Notes: generated by a model from the sequence alone, not told the origin. A stretch of 64,000 nucleotides of DNA from Burkholderiaceae bacterium (GCA_019635275.1 JAHBZV010000003.1:118449-182448); one strand, 5' to 3'. Shown: positions 39,655-47,608, numbered from the stretch's first letter. Program-made: numbers and translations.

Positions 39655-40639
39655 TCGGGCCGTAACCCGGGGTCGCGCGGGCCCTCGCGCGCAGCGCCCG
39701 GACCAGGCCCTTGACCGCCGCGGACGCGGCGAGCGGTCGCTGCCCGGCGAGGTAGTAGACCTCGGTGCCCACCGGCACGAAATCGAGCCCGAACTGCAGC
39801 GCGGCCGCGCGCAGGCCGAATCCTGCGTCGGCTGCGCCGGCGGCGACCGCCGCCGCCACCGCGAAGTGCGTGAACTCTTCCTGCTCGTAGCCGTGGATCT
39901 GGCCGGGCCGCAACCCGCGCTCGGCGATCAGGCGATCGAGCCAGGCGCGCGTGCCCGCGCCGCGCTGCCGGTTCACGAAGCGCAATCCGGTGCGTGCCAG
40001 GTCGGCGACGTCGCGCACGCGCAGCGGATTGCCGCGGGCCACGATCAGGCCCTGCTCGCGGCGCATCACCGGCTCGACGAACAGCCGCGCGTCGTGGAAC
40101 GGCGCCGGTCGCGCGCGCGGCGGCGCAAGCGGCTCGGGGAGATGGAAACCCGCGAGGTCGGCCTCGCCGCGCTCCAGCGCGGCCAGCGCGAGCTCCGAGC
40201 CGACGAAGCGGACGTTCACGCCCGACGCCTCGCCGGCCGACAAGGCCTCCTGGAGCAGCAAGTCGTGGCTCGCGGCGAGCCCGAGCGCGGCGGGCGCGGC
40301 GTCGCGCAGCGACTCGAGCGCCTCGGCGATCGATTCGGCCGGCGTCGCCAGGCGCCGGGCGGCCTCGCGCTCGAAACGTGCGCCGGCCCGCGCGACCGCC
40401 GTGCCGGCCGCGGTCGGCTGGGTGCCGTGCCCTTTCACCCGCTCGACCAGCGCGACGCCGAGCAGCCGCTCGGCGCGCACGAGCTTGCCCCAGGCGCTGC
40501 GGTAGGACATGCCCAGCGACTGCGCCGCCGCGCTCACGCGCGGGGCCGCCTCCAGCGCGGCAAGCAGCCGCGCCAGCTCGGACAGATCCAGCGTGTCGCC
40601 GCCGACCCGCAGCGCGATCCGGTGCGAAATCTCGAGCAC
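39626..40639 (-). CDS. ModE-like regulator with substrate-binding domain (tungstate/molybdate responsive)
   Basis: About 337 residues. N-terminal ModE/LysR-like winged helix (LSELARLLAALEAAPRVSAA, then MSYRSAWGKLVRAERLLG), then a periplasmic-binding-protein-like domain (PLRVRDVADLARTGLRFVNR, GAGTRAWLDRLI, YEQEEFTHFAVAAAVAAGAA) of the PF12727 type. This architecture is typical of one-component regulators beside molybdate or tungstate transporter genes. No ATG fits: GTG at 40639 was chosen, TTG at 40657 is the alternative. Divergent from tupB, so likely to control the transporter. Confidence 0.85.
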   Translation of the reverse strand: MLEISHRIALRVGGDTLDLSELARLLAALEAAPRVSAAAQSLGMSYRSAWGKLVRAERLLGVALVERVKGHGTQPTAAGTAVARAGARFEREAARRLATPAESIAEALESLRDAAPAALGLAASHDLLLQEALSAGEASGVNVRFVGSELALAALERGEADLAGFHLPEPLAPPRARPAPFHDARLFVEPVMRREQGLIVARGNPLRVRDVADLARTGLRFVNRQRGAGTRAWLDRLIAERGLRPGQIHGYEQEEFTHFAVAAAVAAGAADAGFGLRAAALQFGLDFVPVGTEVYYLAGQRPLAASAAVKGLVRALRARARATPGYGPITPRAKRRP

Positions 40640-40706
40640 GGCCCCACCAATATGCAAATGAATGCCTATTGAATCATACGCAAGACGACTTTTCTATACT
40701 CGCGCG
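40640..40706. promoter_or_regulatory. Divergent control region of the tup operon
   Basis: A 67-bp A/T-rich gap between regulator and tupB. It contains TTGAAT (40669-40674) and TATACT (40695-40700, 20-bp spacing), a -10 with a weak -35 for tupB, and imperfectly symmetric sequence around ATGCAAATGAATGC (40653-40666) that could be the regulator's operator. The -10 lies only 6 bp before the GTG start of tupB. Confidence 0.45.
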
Positions 40707-41408
40707 GTGTTCACCGAATCCCTCGTGCAGGCGGTCGGCCTGCTGCAGTCCTTCGAGAGCGACGTCGTCCAGATCGTCGCGCTGTCGCTGCGCGTGAGCT
40801 TGAGCGCCGTCGCCCTCGCGACCCTCATCGGCATGCCGCTCGGCGCACTGGTCGCGGTGTCGCGATTTCCCGGGCGCGGCGCCGCGGTCGTCCTGCTCAA
40901 CAGCTCGATGGGCCTGCCGGCCGTCATCGTCGGCGTCGTCGTCTACCTTCTGCTGTCGCGCAGCGGCCCGCTCGGGCCGCTCGGGCTGCTGTTCACGCCG
41001 TCGGCGATGATCGTCGCGCAGACCTGCCTCACGCTGCCGCTGATCGCGGCGCTCACGCGCCAGACGATCGAGGACGCGTGGCGCCAGCACGGCGAGACGC
41101 TGCGCTCGCTGCGCGTGCCGATGGTCTCGCGCGTGAAGATCCTGCTCTGGGACTGCCGCTTTTCGCTGGTCGCCGTCGTGCTGGCGGGGCTCGGCCGCGC
41201 GCTCTCGGAAGTGGGCGCCGTGATGATCGTCGGCGGCAACATCGACCGCGCGACCCGGGTGATGACCACCGCGATCGCGCTGGAGATCAGCAAGGGAGAC
41301 CTGGCGCTGTCGATCGCGCTGGGCATCGTGCTGATGGGCCTCGTGCTCGCGCTGAACCTGGTCGCCAGCGGCGTGCGCGCCGTGGCGATGCACCGGTATG
41401 GCCACTGA
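40707..41408 (+). CDS. tupB: Tungstate-type ABC transporter permease
   Basis: A 233-residue inner-membrane permease with about five helices. The EAA-loop region (RQTIEDAWRQHGETLRSLRV) and GRALSEVGAVMIVGGNIDRAT match the TupB/WtpB class of oxyanion permeases. GTG at 40707 was chosen because the candidate -10 lies just upstream; an ATG at 40662 would put the promoter inside the gene. Overlaps tupC by 11 bp. Confidence 0.9.
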   Translation: MFTESLVQAVGLLQSFESDVVQIVALSLRVSLSAVALATLIGMPLGALVAVSRFPGRGAAVVLLNSSMGLPAVIVGVVVYLLLSRSGPLGPLGLLFTPSAMIVAQTCLTLPLIAALTRQTIEDAWRQHGETLRSLRVPMVSRVKILLWDCRFSLVAVVLAGLGRALSEVGAVMIVGGNIDRATRVMTTAIALEISKGDLALSIALGIVLMGLVLALNLVASGVRAVAMHRYGH

Positions 41409-42144
41409 GCCGCTGCTGAGCCTGCGCGCGATCGGCTTCCGCCCGAACGGAAGGTCGGTGCTCGACTCGATCGACTTCGAATGGCGAGACGACGTGCGCA
41501 CCTGCGCGCTGATCGGCCCCAACGGCGCGGGGAAGTCGGTGATGCTGCGGACCATCCACGGCCTGCTCGAGCCCGACGCCGGCGACGTGCGCTTCGAAGG
41601 CCGCATGCCCCCCGGCAAGGGTTTCTCGTTCGAGGGACAGGCGCTGGTCTTCCAGCACCCGTCGCTCTTTCGCGGGTCGACGCTGGACAACCTGCTGCTC
41701 GTGCCCGACGGCGCCGGGCGCAGCCGGCGCGAGCGCCGCGAGCGCGCGCTGGCCATGCTCGAGCGCGTCGGCCTGCGTACGCTCGCAGCCGCGCCGGCGC
41801 TCAAGTTGTCCGGCGGCGAGCGCCAGCGACTGGCGCTCGCGCGCGCCTGGCTCACCGAGCCGCGGCTGCTGCTGCTCGACGAGCCGACCGCCAGCCTCGA
41901 CCCGTCGGCAACCGACCAGGTCGAGCAGCTGATCCGCGACATCCGCGCGAGCGGCTGCCGCGTGCTGCTGGTCTCGCACAACCTGGGCCAGGCGGCCCGC
42001 CTCGCCGACGAAATCGTGTTCATCCACCACGGCCGACTACTCGAACGGCAGCCGACCGCAGCGTTCTTCGATCACCCTCGCACCAGCGAGGCCCGCCAAT
42101 TCCTTCAGGGAGCCCTGCCATGGCAACTTTCCCACGCCGGATGA
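41398..42144 (+). CDS. tupC: Tungstate-type ABC transporter ATP-binding protein
   Basis: A 248-residue ABC ATPase energising uptake. Walker A GPNGAGKS (residues ~39-46), Q-loop in LVFQHPSLFRGS, signature LSGGERQRLALARAW, Walker B LLLLDEPTASLD, and switch His in LLVSHNLGQA. No extra C-terminal regulatory domain such as the MOP domain of ModC is present, which favours the Tup type. Overlaps tupB by 11 bp and tupA by 25 bp. Confidence 0.92.
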   Translation: MATEPLLSLRAIGFRPNGRSVLDSIDFEWRDDVRTCALIGPNGAGKSVMLRTIHGLLEPDAGDVRFEGRMPPGKGFSFEGQALVFQHPSLFRGSTLDNLLLVPDGAGRSRRERRERALAMLERVGLRTLAAAPALKLSGGERQRLALARAWLTEPRLLLLDEPTASLDPSATDQVEQLIRDIRASGCRVLLVSHNLGQAARLADEIVFIHHGRLLERQPTAAFFDHPRTSEARQFLQGALPWQLSHAG

Positions 42145-43016
42145 ATACTCGACCGAGGACCGATCCGCAAACCGGGCCGAGGAACCGTCTTCGGGCCGGC
42201 CTCGCCGCTTTCGCCGGCACGCTGCTCTTCGCTGCCGGCCTGGCCTCGACCGGCGTCGCGCAGGCGCAGACGTCGATCACCGTTGCGTCGACCACGTCGA
42301 CCGAGCAGTCGGGCCTGTTCCGCCACCTGCTGCCGGCGTTCGAGAAGAAGACCGGCATTCAGGTCCGGGTGGTCGCGGTCGGCACCGGGCAGGCGCTCGA
42401 CATCGGCCGCCGCGGCGATGCCGACGTGGTGTTCGTCCATGACGCGAAGGCCGAAGAGAAGTTCATCGCCGAAGGCGCGGGCGTCAAGCGCTTCGAGGTC
42501 ATGTACAACGACTTCGTGCTGATCGGCCCCAAGAGCGACCCGGCGAAGATCGGCGGCGGCAAGGACATCCTCGAGGCGCTGCGCAAGATCTCCGCTGCCG
42601 GCGCTCCGTTCGCGTCGCGCGCCGACCGCAGCGGCACGCATGCGGCCGAACTGCGCTACTGGGCCGCCGCCGGTGTCGACCTGGCACCGGGCAAGGGCAA
42701 GTGGTACAAGGAGACCGGCTCGGGCATGGGGCCGACGCTGAACACTGCGGCAGGCCTGAACGCCTACGTGCTCGCCGATCGCGGCACCTGGCTGTCGTTC
42801 AAGAACCGCGGCGACCTCGTCATCCTGGTCGAAGGCGACAAGCGCCTCTTCAACCAGTACGGCGTGATGCTCGTCAATCCGGCCAAGTACCCGCAGGTCA
42901 AGAAGGAAGCCGGCCAGAAGTTCATCGACTGGCTCATCTCCCCCGAGGGCCAGGCGACGATCGCGAGCTACAAGATCAACGGCGAGCAGCTGTTCTTCCC
43001 GAACGCGGCGCACTGA
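42120..43016 (+). CDS. tupA: Tungstate-type substrate-binding protein
   Basis: A 298-residue periplasmic protein. A signal peptide (LRAGLAAFAGTLLFAAGLAS, cleaved around AQAQ) precedes the oxyanion-binding start ITVASTTSTEQSG, the TupA motif with consecutive Thr/Ser ligands. Also typical are GTGQALDIGRRGDADVVFVH and SRADRSGTHAAELRYW. Selectivity for tungstate over molybdate is family knowledge, not visible. ATG at 42120 follows AGGGAG and overlaps tupC; an ATG at 42141 is possible. No molybdo- or tungstoenzyme is encoded nearby. Confidence 0.92.
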   Translation: MATFPRRMNTRPRTDPQTGPRNRLRAGLAAFAGTLLFAAGLASTGVAQAQTSITVASTTSTEQSGLFRHLLPAFEKKTGIQVRVVAVGTGQALDIGRRGDADVVFVHDAKAEEKFIAEGAGVKRFEVMYNDFVLIGPKSDPAKIGGGKDILEALRKISAAGAPFASRADRSGTHAAELRYWAAAGVDLAPGKGKWYKETGSGMGPTLNTAAGLNAYVLADRGTWLSFKNRGDLVILVEGDKRLFNQYGVMLVNPAKYPQVKKEAGQKFIDWLISPEGQATIASYKINGEQLFFPNAAH

Positions 43017-43097
43017 GCGCAGGCGCGCAGGAACCGCTGTGCGCAGGGCCTGCCGCGGGGCGGCCGCCCATGCACCCGAGCGGCTCCGGCACCGTGC

Positions 43098-43103
43098 TAT
43101 ACT
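43098..43103 (+). promoter_or_regulatory. Candidate -10 box (TATACT) for tRNA-Arg
   Basis: TATACT lies 10 bp before the 5' end of the tRNA, the expected distance. No clear -35 is visible. Confidence 0.4.
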
Positions 43104-43113
43104 GCGCGGCTTA

Positions 43114-43190
43114 GCGCCCGTAGCTCAGTTGGATAGAGTACCTGGCTACGAACCAGGGGGTCGTGGGTTCGAATCCTGCCGGGCGCGCCA
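43114..43190 (+). tRNA. tRNA-Arg(ACG)
   Basis: 77 nt with encoded CCA. The 7-bp acceptor stem pairs GCGCCCG with CGGGCGC, the D-arm includes AGCTCAGTTGGATAGAG, the anticodon stem-loop CTGGCTACGAACCAG has anticodon ACG (decoded as ICG), and the T-arm contains GGTTCGAATCC. It is the integration site of the downstream island: from the anticodon loop to past the 3' end it is identical to the attR copy, so the 3' part may be island-derived while function is kept. Confidence 0.97.
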
Positions 43191-43203
43191 GTCAGATCAA
43201 GGG
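43146..43203 (+). repeat. attL (58-bp direct repeat, tRNA side)
   Basis: Identical over 58 bp to 48990-49047, from the tRNA-Arg anticodon loop through CCA and into the 5' arm of the following hairpin. Identity starting at the anticodon loop points to crossover there rather than in the T-loop. Confidence 0.93.
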
Positions 43204-43224
43204 GTTAGCGAGAGCTGGCCCCTT
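43199..43224. terminator. Hairpin after tRNA-Arg (island copy, GAGA loop)
   Basis: An 11-bp stem (43199-43209 with 43214-43224, two G-U pairs) closed by a GAGA tetraloop, followed by GTCGTTT. It probably ends the tRNA transcript. On the minus strand it encodes the last residues and stop codon of the integrase gene. It is the counterpart of the hairpin at 49043-49068. Confidence 0.6.
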
Positions 43225-44284
43225 GTCGTTTCTGGCCCTGTGACAGATTTGTGCCATTGGCCGCCTCTATCACTTCGCCCGCCTCGTTTCCCACCACCCG
43301 CAAGGCGCACAGGCGATCCGCATAGGGCGCCAGGTGTTCCACGGACAGGTGCGCGTAGCGCCTGACCATCTCGGGACTTTCCCAGCCGCCCAACTCCTGC
43401 AGCGCATAGAGCGGCGTGCCGCCCTGCACGTGCCAGCTCGCCCAGGTGTGCCGAAGGTCGTGCCAGCGGAAGTCCTCGATCCCGGCGCGCTGCTGCGCCT
43501 GGTACCAGGCCTTCGTGCTGACCTGCCGGATCGGCCGTCCCCGAAAGCTGAACACATGGGTTGGATGCCGCCCGACCTGCTTGCGAATGAGCGTCACAGC
43601 CTCCGCATTGAGCGGCACCGCAATCGCCTTCCTCGCCTTGGCCTGGTCGGGATGAATCCAAGCCTGCCTGCGAACCAGATCCACTTGCGACCACTGCAGA
43701 CCGGTGACGTTGGCTCGCCGCAGCCCCGTGGCGAGTGAGAACGCCGCCATGTCCGCCAGATGCTCCGGCAACTCGGCCAGAAGCCGCTGGGCCTCGTCCC
43801 GATTCAGGAATCGAATCCGGCGCGTTGGCTCTCGCAACATCCGTACCCGGGGCGCCTTGTCGAGCCATTCCCATTCGTTGACGCATCGTCTGAGAATGGC
43901 CCGCAGGATCTCCAGGGTCCGATTCACCGTGGCATTACTGACCCCCTCGCGCAGTTTCGCGTCCGTGATCCGGTCGACGACTGCCCGGCTGATGAAGTCC
44001 AGATCCTTGCCGTCCAGGTACTTGTCGAGCCAGCGCAAGTGCGCCTTGTCCGACTCGATCGTTGCCTTGTGCGTGGACTCCTTCAGCCAGCGCACCACCG
44101 CATCGTTCCAGGTGTGGCGTGGGCGCTCGCCGAGCTTTGCGAGCCGCCACATCTGGGCCTTCAGCTGATCGTGATACTCCTGCGCTAGGGCCTTGTTGGC
44201 AGTCCCAGTAGAGCGGCGTACTCGCTCCCCGGTGGGAGCGACGACGTCGATCCAGTAGAGACCGCCTCGCTTGCGAAGTGACAT
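43205..44284 (-). CDS. int: Tyrosine recombinase / island integrase
   Basis: A 359-residue phage-type integrase. N-terminal arm-binding part (MSLRKRGGLYWIDVVAPTGE), SAM-like core-binding domain (~75-165), catalytic domain with Arg in ATGLRRANVTGL, HxLRH in WHDLRHTWASWH, GGWESPEMVRRY and the nucleophilic Tyr in RRYAHLSVEHL. ATG at 44284 follows a perfect AAGGAGGT; a 139-residue extension upstream is antisense to other genes. The stop lies one base beyond attL, inside the terminator stem, as expected for an integrase defining the tRNA-proximal end. Overlaps the excisionase-like gene by 100 bp. Confidence 0.95.
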   Translation of the reverse strand: MSLRKRGGLYWIDVVAPTGERVRRSTGTANKALAQEYHDQLKAQMWRLAKLGERPRHTWNDAVVRWLKESTHKATIESDKAHLRWLDKYLDGKDLDFISRAVVDRITDAKLREGVSNATVNRTLEILRAILRRCVNEWEWLDKAPRVRMLREPTRRIRFLNRDEAQRLLAELPEHLADMAAFSLATGLRRANVTGLQWSQVDLVRRQAWIHPDQAKARKAIAVPLNAEAVTLIRKQVGRHPTHVFSFRGRPIRQVSTKAWYQAQQRAGIEDFRWHDLRHTWASWHVQGGTPLYALQELGGWESPEMVRRYAHLSVEHLAPYADRLCALRVVGNEAGEVIEAANGTNLSQGQKRQGASSR

Positions 44285-44499
44285 GCAACCTCCTTGTCGA
44301 GTGTCACTTGCAGCGCTTGCCGAGGACGAGCATAGAGCGAGCGCAGATGCTCGACAAGGTCGTCCTCGAGGAACACCCAGGCGCGGCCCACCTTGGCGCC
44401 GGGTATCTGGCCGAGCTTTGCGCGGCGGCGCAGCTCCTCCGGATGGATCTTGAGGAACGCCGCCGCCTCCTGCAGGACAAGGGTTCGCATCGCATTCAT
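44185..44499 (-). CDS. Excisionase-like MerR-type helix-turn-helix protein
   Basis: A 104-residue protein with an excisionase-family helix-turn-helix: LVLQEAAAFLKIHPEELRRR, then KLGQIPGAKVGRAWVFLEDDLVEHL. Such AlpA/Xis-like proteins direct excision or activate int. ATG at 44499 overlaps the stop of the upstream gene (ATGA) behind GGGGAGG; ATG at 44490 is the alternative with better spacing. The C-terminal ~35 residues overlap the int start and are probably non-conserved. Confidence 0.8.
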   Translation of the reverse strand: MNAMRTLVLQEAAAFLKIHPEELRRRAKLGQIPGAKVGRAWVFLEDDLVEHLRSLYARPRQALQVTLDKEVACHFASEAVSTGSTSSLPPGSEYAALLGLPTRP

Positions 44500-45836
44500 G
44501 CCTCCCCGTCCCTGGCCCGGCGATAGTCCTGGGCGCCCTGTTGAACGCTTGCGCGATCCACGCCCAGCTCCCGGCGATTGTTGATGCGGCTGAACCGGGC
44601 TCCCTTGAGCCTGGCTCGCGCCTCGACGAAAGCGGTGGCGGTCGTCCCGATGGAGTCCGCGAGCTCTTCGAACTCGTCCAGGAAGGCGCTGATCCCCTCA
44701 TCTAGGTCGGTCATCCCGCGAGCCCCCATGTAGGAGGTCAGCAGGCCCAGCAGTTGCCTCGACTGGCGATCGAAGGCGCCAACACCATGCGAGCGCTGGC
44801 GCTTCAACACCAGCGGCGGCGAACCCCAATCGACGCCGGCCAACGCTGCCCAAGTAGACGCGACCGGCCAGCGCGAGCGGTTCGAATCCGCAGTCGGCAG
44901 GCGCAGCGAGAGCCAGTCCATCGCATAGGCCCAAAGCCCCGCCTGCTTCTCCAGCACGTCCAGAAGGGTCGGCGTACCCAGTTCCAGCAGCACCGGGCGA
45001 CGGAACTGGAACTCGAGGCGCCAGACCGGGTCCGCCCATTCGTAACCATTGGCCAGCCAAAGGTCGAACCAATGCGCCTTGTGGCTCTTGTCGAAGATCT
45101 CGCAGATCTTGTCGTACAACCGCGCGGAGAGATCGCCGCCCTGCCCGATCGACCATCCAGTCAGATCGCTGCGCTTGAGGTACGGCGTGATCCGCTCGGC
45201 CCGGGTCACCCACATCTCGGGCGGAAACAGCTGAAAGGGACGATCGGGCGTGAAGTCGACGCACAGATCGACCCGGCTAACGGCCTCGCGGTCCTGAATG
45301 GGGGCAAGCGACCGGACGACGTAGCGAACGTCCTCCAGAGCGTTCAAGGGTCCGACCGACGCGAGAAACTCGCTGCTGATCTGGACGCTTGCCAACGGGT
45401 AGCCCTGCCCCGATCCGACGTTGAGCGAGAAGTCGGGATGGTCGAGCGCGAACGGCACCCGCCCCCTGCCGTGGCCGAGAACCGAGAACACGCGACTACC
45501 GACCTCGAGCTGCGCCAGCGAGCGACGCGCCGGCTCCTTGTCCTGGGCGAGTTCTTTCAGATCCTTGAGGCGAGCGCGAGTTGCGGGGCCCAGCGAGCCC
45601 TTGAAACTCACGTACAGCGAGTCGATCGCAACGCGCAGGACGCGCCGCAGATCCGGCACGACAGCTGGGTATTTTTGGGGTGCTGTGTTACTGGGTGCAG
45701 CACCCGCCGCGTCCGCGCCAGCCGCTAGCGCGGCCGGCATCGGACGCAAGTCGGACGCGCTCCGATCCAGAGCGCTTGCGGAAATATCGTCGTCGAGAAA
45801 AGACCGAGCGTCGCTCGGTGCAGAGCTTGGGCACAT
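44496..45836 (-). CDS. Probable replication-initiation/MobT-like protein (Rep_trans type)
   Basis: A 446-residue protein resembling Rep_trans/RstA-type initiators of filamentous phages and integrative elements. Recognisable features: LRVAIDSLYVSFKG at the domain start (~70), the acidic motif SRVDLCVDFTPDRPF (~190), DLSARLYDKICEIFDKS and PVWRLEFQFRRPVLLELG. The first ~60 residues are Ala/Ser-rich and probably disordered. In this family the protein nicks DNA for rolling-circle replication or mobilisation (MobT relaxase). ATG at 45836 follows GAGGTTTG. The assignment rests on motif memory, so other roles are possible. First gene of rep-xis-int. Confidence 0.6.
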   Translation of the reverse strand: MCPSSAPSDARSFLDDDISASALDRSASDLRPMPAALAAGADAAGAAPSNTAPQKYPAVVPDLRRVLRVAIDSLYVSFKGSLGPATRARLKDLKELAQDKEPARRSLAQLEVGSRVFSVLGHGRGRVPFALDHPDFSLNVGSGQGYPLASVQISSEFLASVGPLNALEDVRYVVRSLAPIQDREAVSRVDLCVDFTPDRPFQLFPPEMWVTRAERITPYLKRSDLTGWSIGQGGDLSARLYDKICEIFDKSHKAHWFDLWLANGYEWADPVWRLEFQFRRPVLLELGTPTLLDVLEKQAGLWAYAMDWLSLRLPTADSNRSRWPVASTWAALAGVDWGSPPLVLKRQRSHGVGAFDRQSRQLLGLLTSYMGARGMTDLDEGISAFLDEFEELADSIGTTATAFVEARARLKGARFSRINNRRELGVDRASVQQGAQDYRRARDGEA

Positions 45837-46263
45837 GACCAAACCTCATGGCAATAGTTGCGATGAAGTCCGAAGCAGTCATGCGCCCTGTGCGTCCCAA
45901 TGAATGGCAGGCCTAAAGCCTGTTTTCGCTACCCCACCTGGGCATGAGCTAGATGGGCTACTTCCCGGGGGGATTGCCGGGCGATCAGATGTATTTTGTC
46001 TCTGCTTAAGACCCCCCTAAGATACCGTCTATCTGAGAACCAGGTCAACAACGACAGTAGGTCGGCAAGCCCGCAAGACGGCAATCCAAAACTATCAGTC
46101 GCCAATGCTCCCACGCCTTCGCCTTGCTCCAGATGGCCAAGAGCCTCGCTTTCGCGGCGCGGTCGAACAACTTGCGGTTGGGTGACGCGGCGCCCTCACA
46201 CGCGTCGACATACGGCAAACCCCCAAGTACTCCTAGAATCCACGGTATCTCAAGAGGCCAAGC
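45837..46263. other. Gene-free divergent control region of the island
   Basis: 427 bp without a convincing gene, separating the leftward rep-xis-int genes from the rightward ATPase gene. It contains a CAGGC/GCCTG hairpin followed by TTTT (45908-45926) and TAGAAT at 46234-46239, a possible -10 for the ATPase gene. A replication origin or oriT would be expected here, but no iterons or nick site could be recognised. Confidence 0.5.
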
Positions 46264-47529
46264 ATGCCCATTAGCGCCCTTCATATAGAAAATTTCAAGG
46301 GAATCGCGGACCCGGAGAGGATCCCCATTCGTCCGATCACTCTCTTCATTGGCCCAAATTCCTCTGGAAAAAGCAGCTGCATTCATGGGCTTGCAGCTCT
46401 CGCGCAAACGGTCAAGCTATCCGCACCGACTCGCGCCTTGGTTCTTGATGACCAATACGCTCAGGTTCACCTGGGCCGTTTCATTGAGGTCATCCACTCT
46501 AGAACATATAAGGACGCCATTCGCCTCGGCGTGGAGATCCCAGGGGTTCGCATCATGACCCTAAGGGCCAAGAACGCTGCGGCAGCGCCACCGGTCACAG
46601 TAGCCGCCGACTACGCTTTCAAGAGCACGCGCCGGACCCAGGAGCTATACCTTGAAAATGCCCTTATGACGGCTGGCACTCGAAGCATCGAGGTCAAGAG
46701 GACAAAGGAGGGTCACTATCGAACAATCGACAGCGCACACGCCCAAGAATTTAAGGCAAGGCGCGCAAACGGATTCCTGTGCACTATCAGTTTTGACTCC
46801 GCCTCTCGCTTCAAGGAAGAGTTTCTCGGTACGTGGTCGTCACTCGAAGCCATCCAATTAGAGGTCGCCAAGTCACTGAGTAAGACGCTCTACATGGGGC
46901 CGTTCCGACAACCGCCCCAACGGCCGTATCCCACCATGGGAGCCGCGCCGTCCGAAGTAGGGGCAATGGGAGAACATGCTGTCGCAATGCTCGCGAACGA
47001 GTACATTCAGAGCCACTCCCGCCCTCATCTTGAGCAGGTTAGCAGTTGGCTGAACCGTTTGGGCGTTTCCAAGAAGATAGAACTGCAGCGCGTTGGACGC
47101 TCGGATCAGTTCTATGTGAACATGACCCTGCGAGACGGCAGCTCGTTGCCGATCGCCGACCTCGGCTACGGCGTTTCACAGGTTCTGCCGGTCCTAGTCC
47201 AATGCAGTATTGCCCCTGCGGGTTCAACGCTCCTATTCGAGCAGCCTGAACTCCATCTGCACCATGGCGCAGCCAAGAAGTTGGGGCGCGTATTCCAAGA
47301 AGCGGTGAACGCAAAGGACATACACATCGTCGCCGAGACGCATTCCAAGGAGTTGTTTCACCAAGTGTTCGAGGAGATCAGAGGGGGGAGATTGTCGACT
47401 GATCAGGTCGCGGCATACGAGGTACGGCGGCAGGGCGGAAAGAGCGTTTTCGTTCCGATCGGAATCGAACTCGAGGACGGCCATCTTGAAGTGTCGCACC
47501 CGTGGGGAAGCGGCCTAGATGCAAACTGA
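46264..47529 (+). CDS. AAA family (OLD/DUF3696-like) ATPase, island cargo
   Basis: A 421-residue ABC-type ATPase. It begins ISALHIENFKGIADPERIPI, then Walker A FIGPNSSGKSS (~residues 28-38), signature region LGYGVSQVLPVL, Walker B LLFEQPELHLHHGAA and the His switch IVAETHSKEL. The layout matches stand-alone AAA_21/DUF3696 ATPases found in phage-defence loci (Septu, retron-associated and OLD-like). No nuclease (TOPRIM or HNH) domain or partner gene is visible, so the effector is unknown. Codon use and GC are clearly lower than in the backbone. AGAGG lies 8 bp before the ATG. Confidence 0.85.
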   Translation: MPISALHIENFKGIADPERIPIRPITLFIGPNSSGKSSCIHGLAALAQTVKLSAPTRALVLDDQYAQVHLGRFIEVIHSRTYKDAIRLGVEIPGVRIMTLRAKNAAAAPPVTVAADYAFKSTRRTQELYLENALMTAGTRSIEVKRTKEGHYRTIDSAHAQEFKARRANGFLCTISFDSASRFKEEFLGTWSSLEAIQLEVAKSLSKTLYMGPFRQPPQRPYPTMGAAPSEVGAMGEHAVAMLANEYIQSHSRPHLEQVSSWLNRLGVSKKIELQRVGRSDQFYVNMTLRDGSSLPIADLGYGVSQVLPVLVQCSIAPAGSTLLFEQPELHLHHGAAKKLGRVFQEAVNAKDIHIVAETHSKELFHQVFEEIRGGRLSTDQVAAYEVRRQGGKSVFVPIGIELEDGHLEVSHPWGSGLDAN

Positions 47530-47590
47530 GATCGGTCATTGGCTTCGTTGGTTGTGACACAGACGTGCGTTGAACAGACTGGGAACGGAT

Positions 47591-47608
47591 TTGGCAAGCA
47601 CTGCAAGT
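47591..47608 (+). repeat. 18-bp island-end repeat, internal copy
   Basis: TTGGCAAGCACTGCAAGT is repeated exactly at 48935-48952. In both places it precedes a tRNA-3'-like att sequence, as an element end would. Confidence 0.7.

Noticed and set aside
45929-46274. Small frames in the island's divergent gap (minus 45929-46114; plus 45996-46274).
   Set aside because: Biased composition, no convincing ribosome-binding site, and they contradict each other; the region is better read as regulatory or origin DNA.
46045-46407. A 120-codon minus-strand frame at the start of the ATPase gene.
   Set aside because: It overlaps the ATPase start including Walker A, has no ribosome-binding site and resembles no family.
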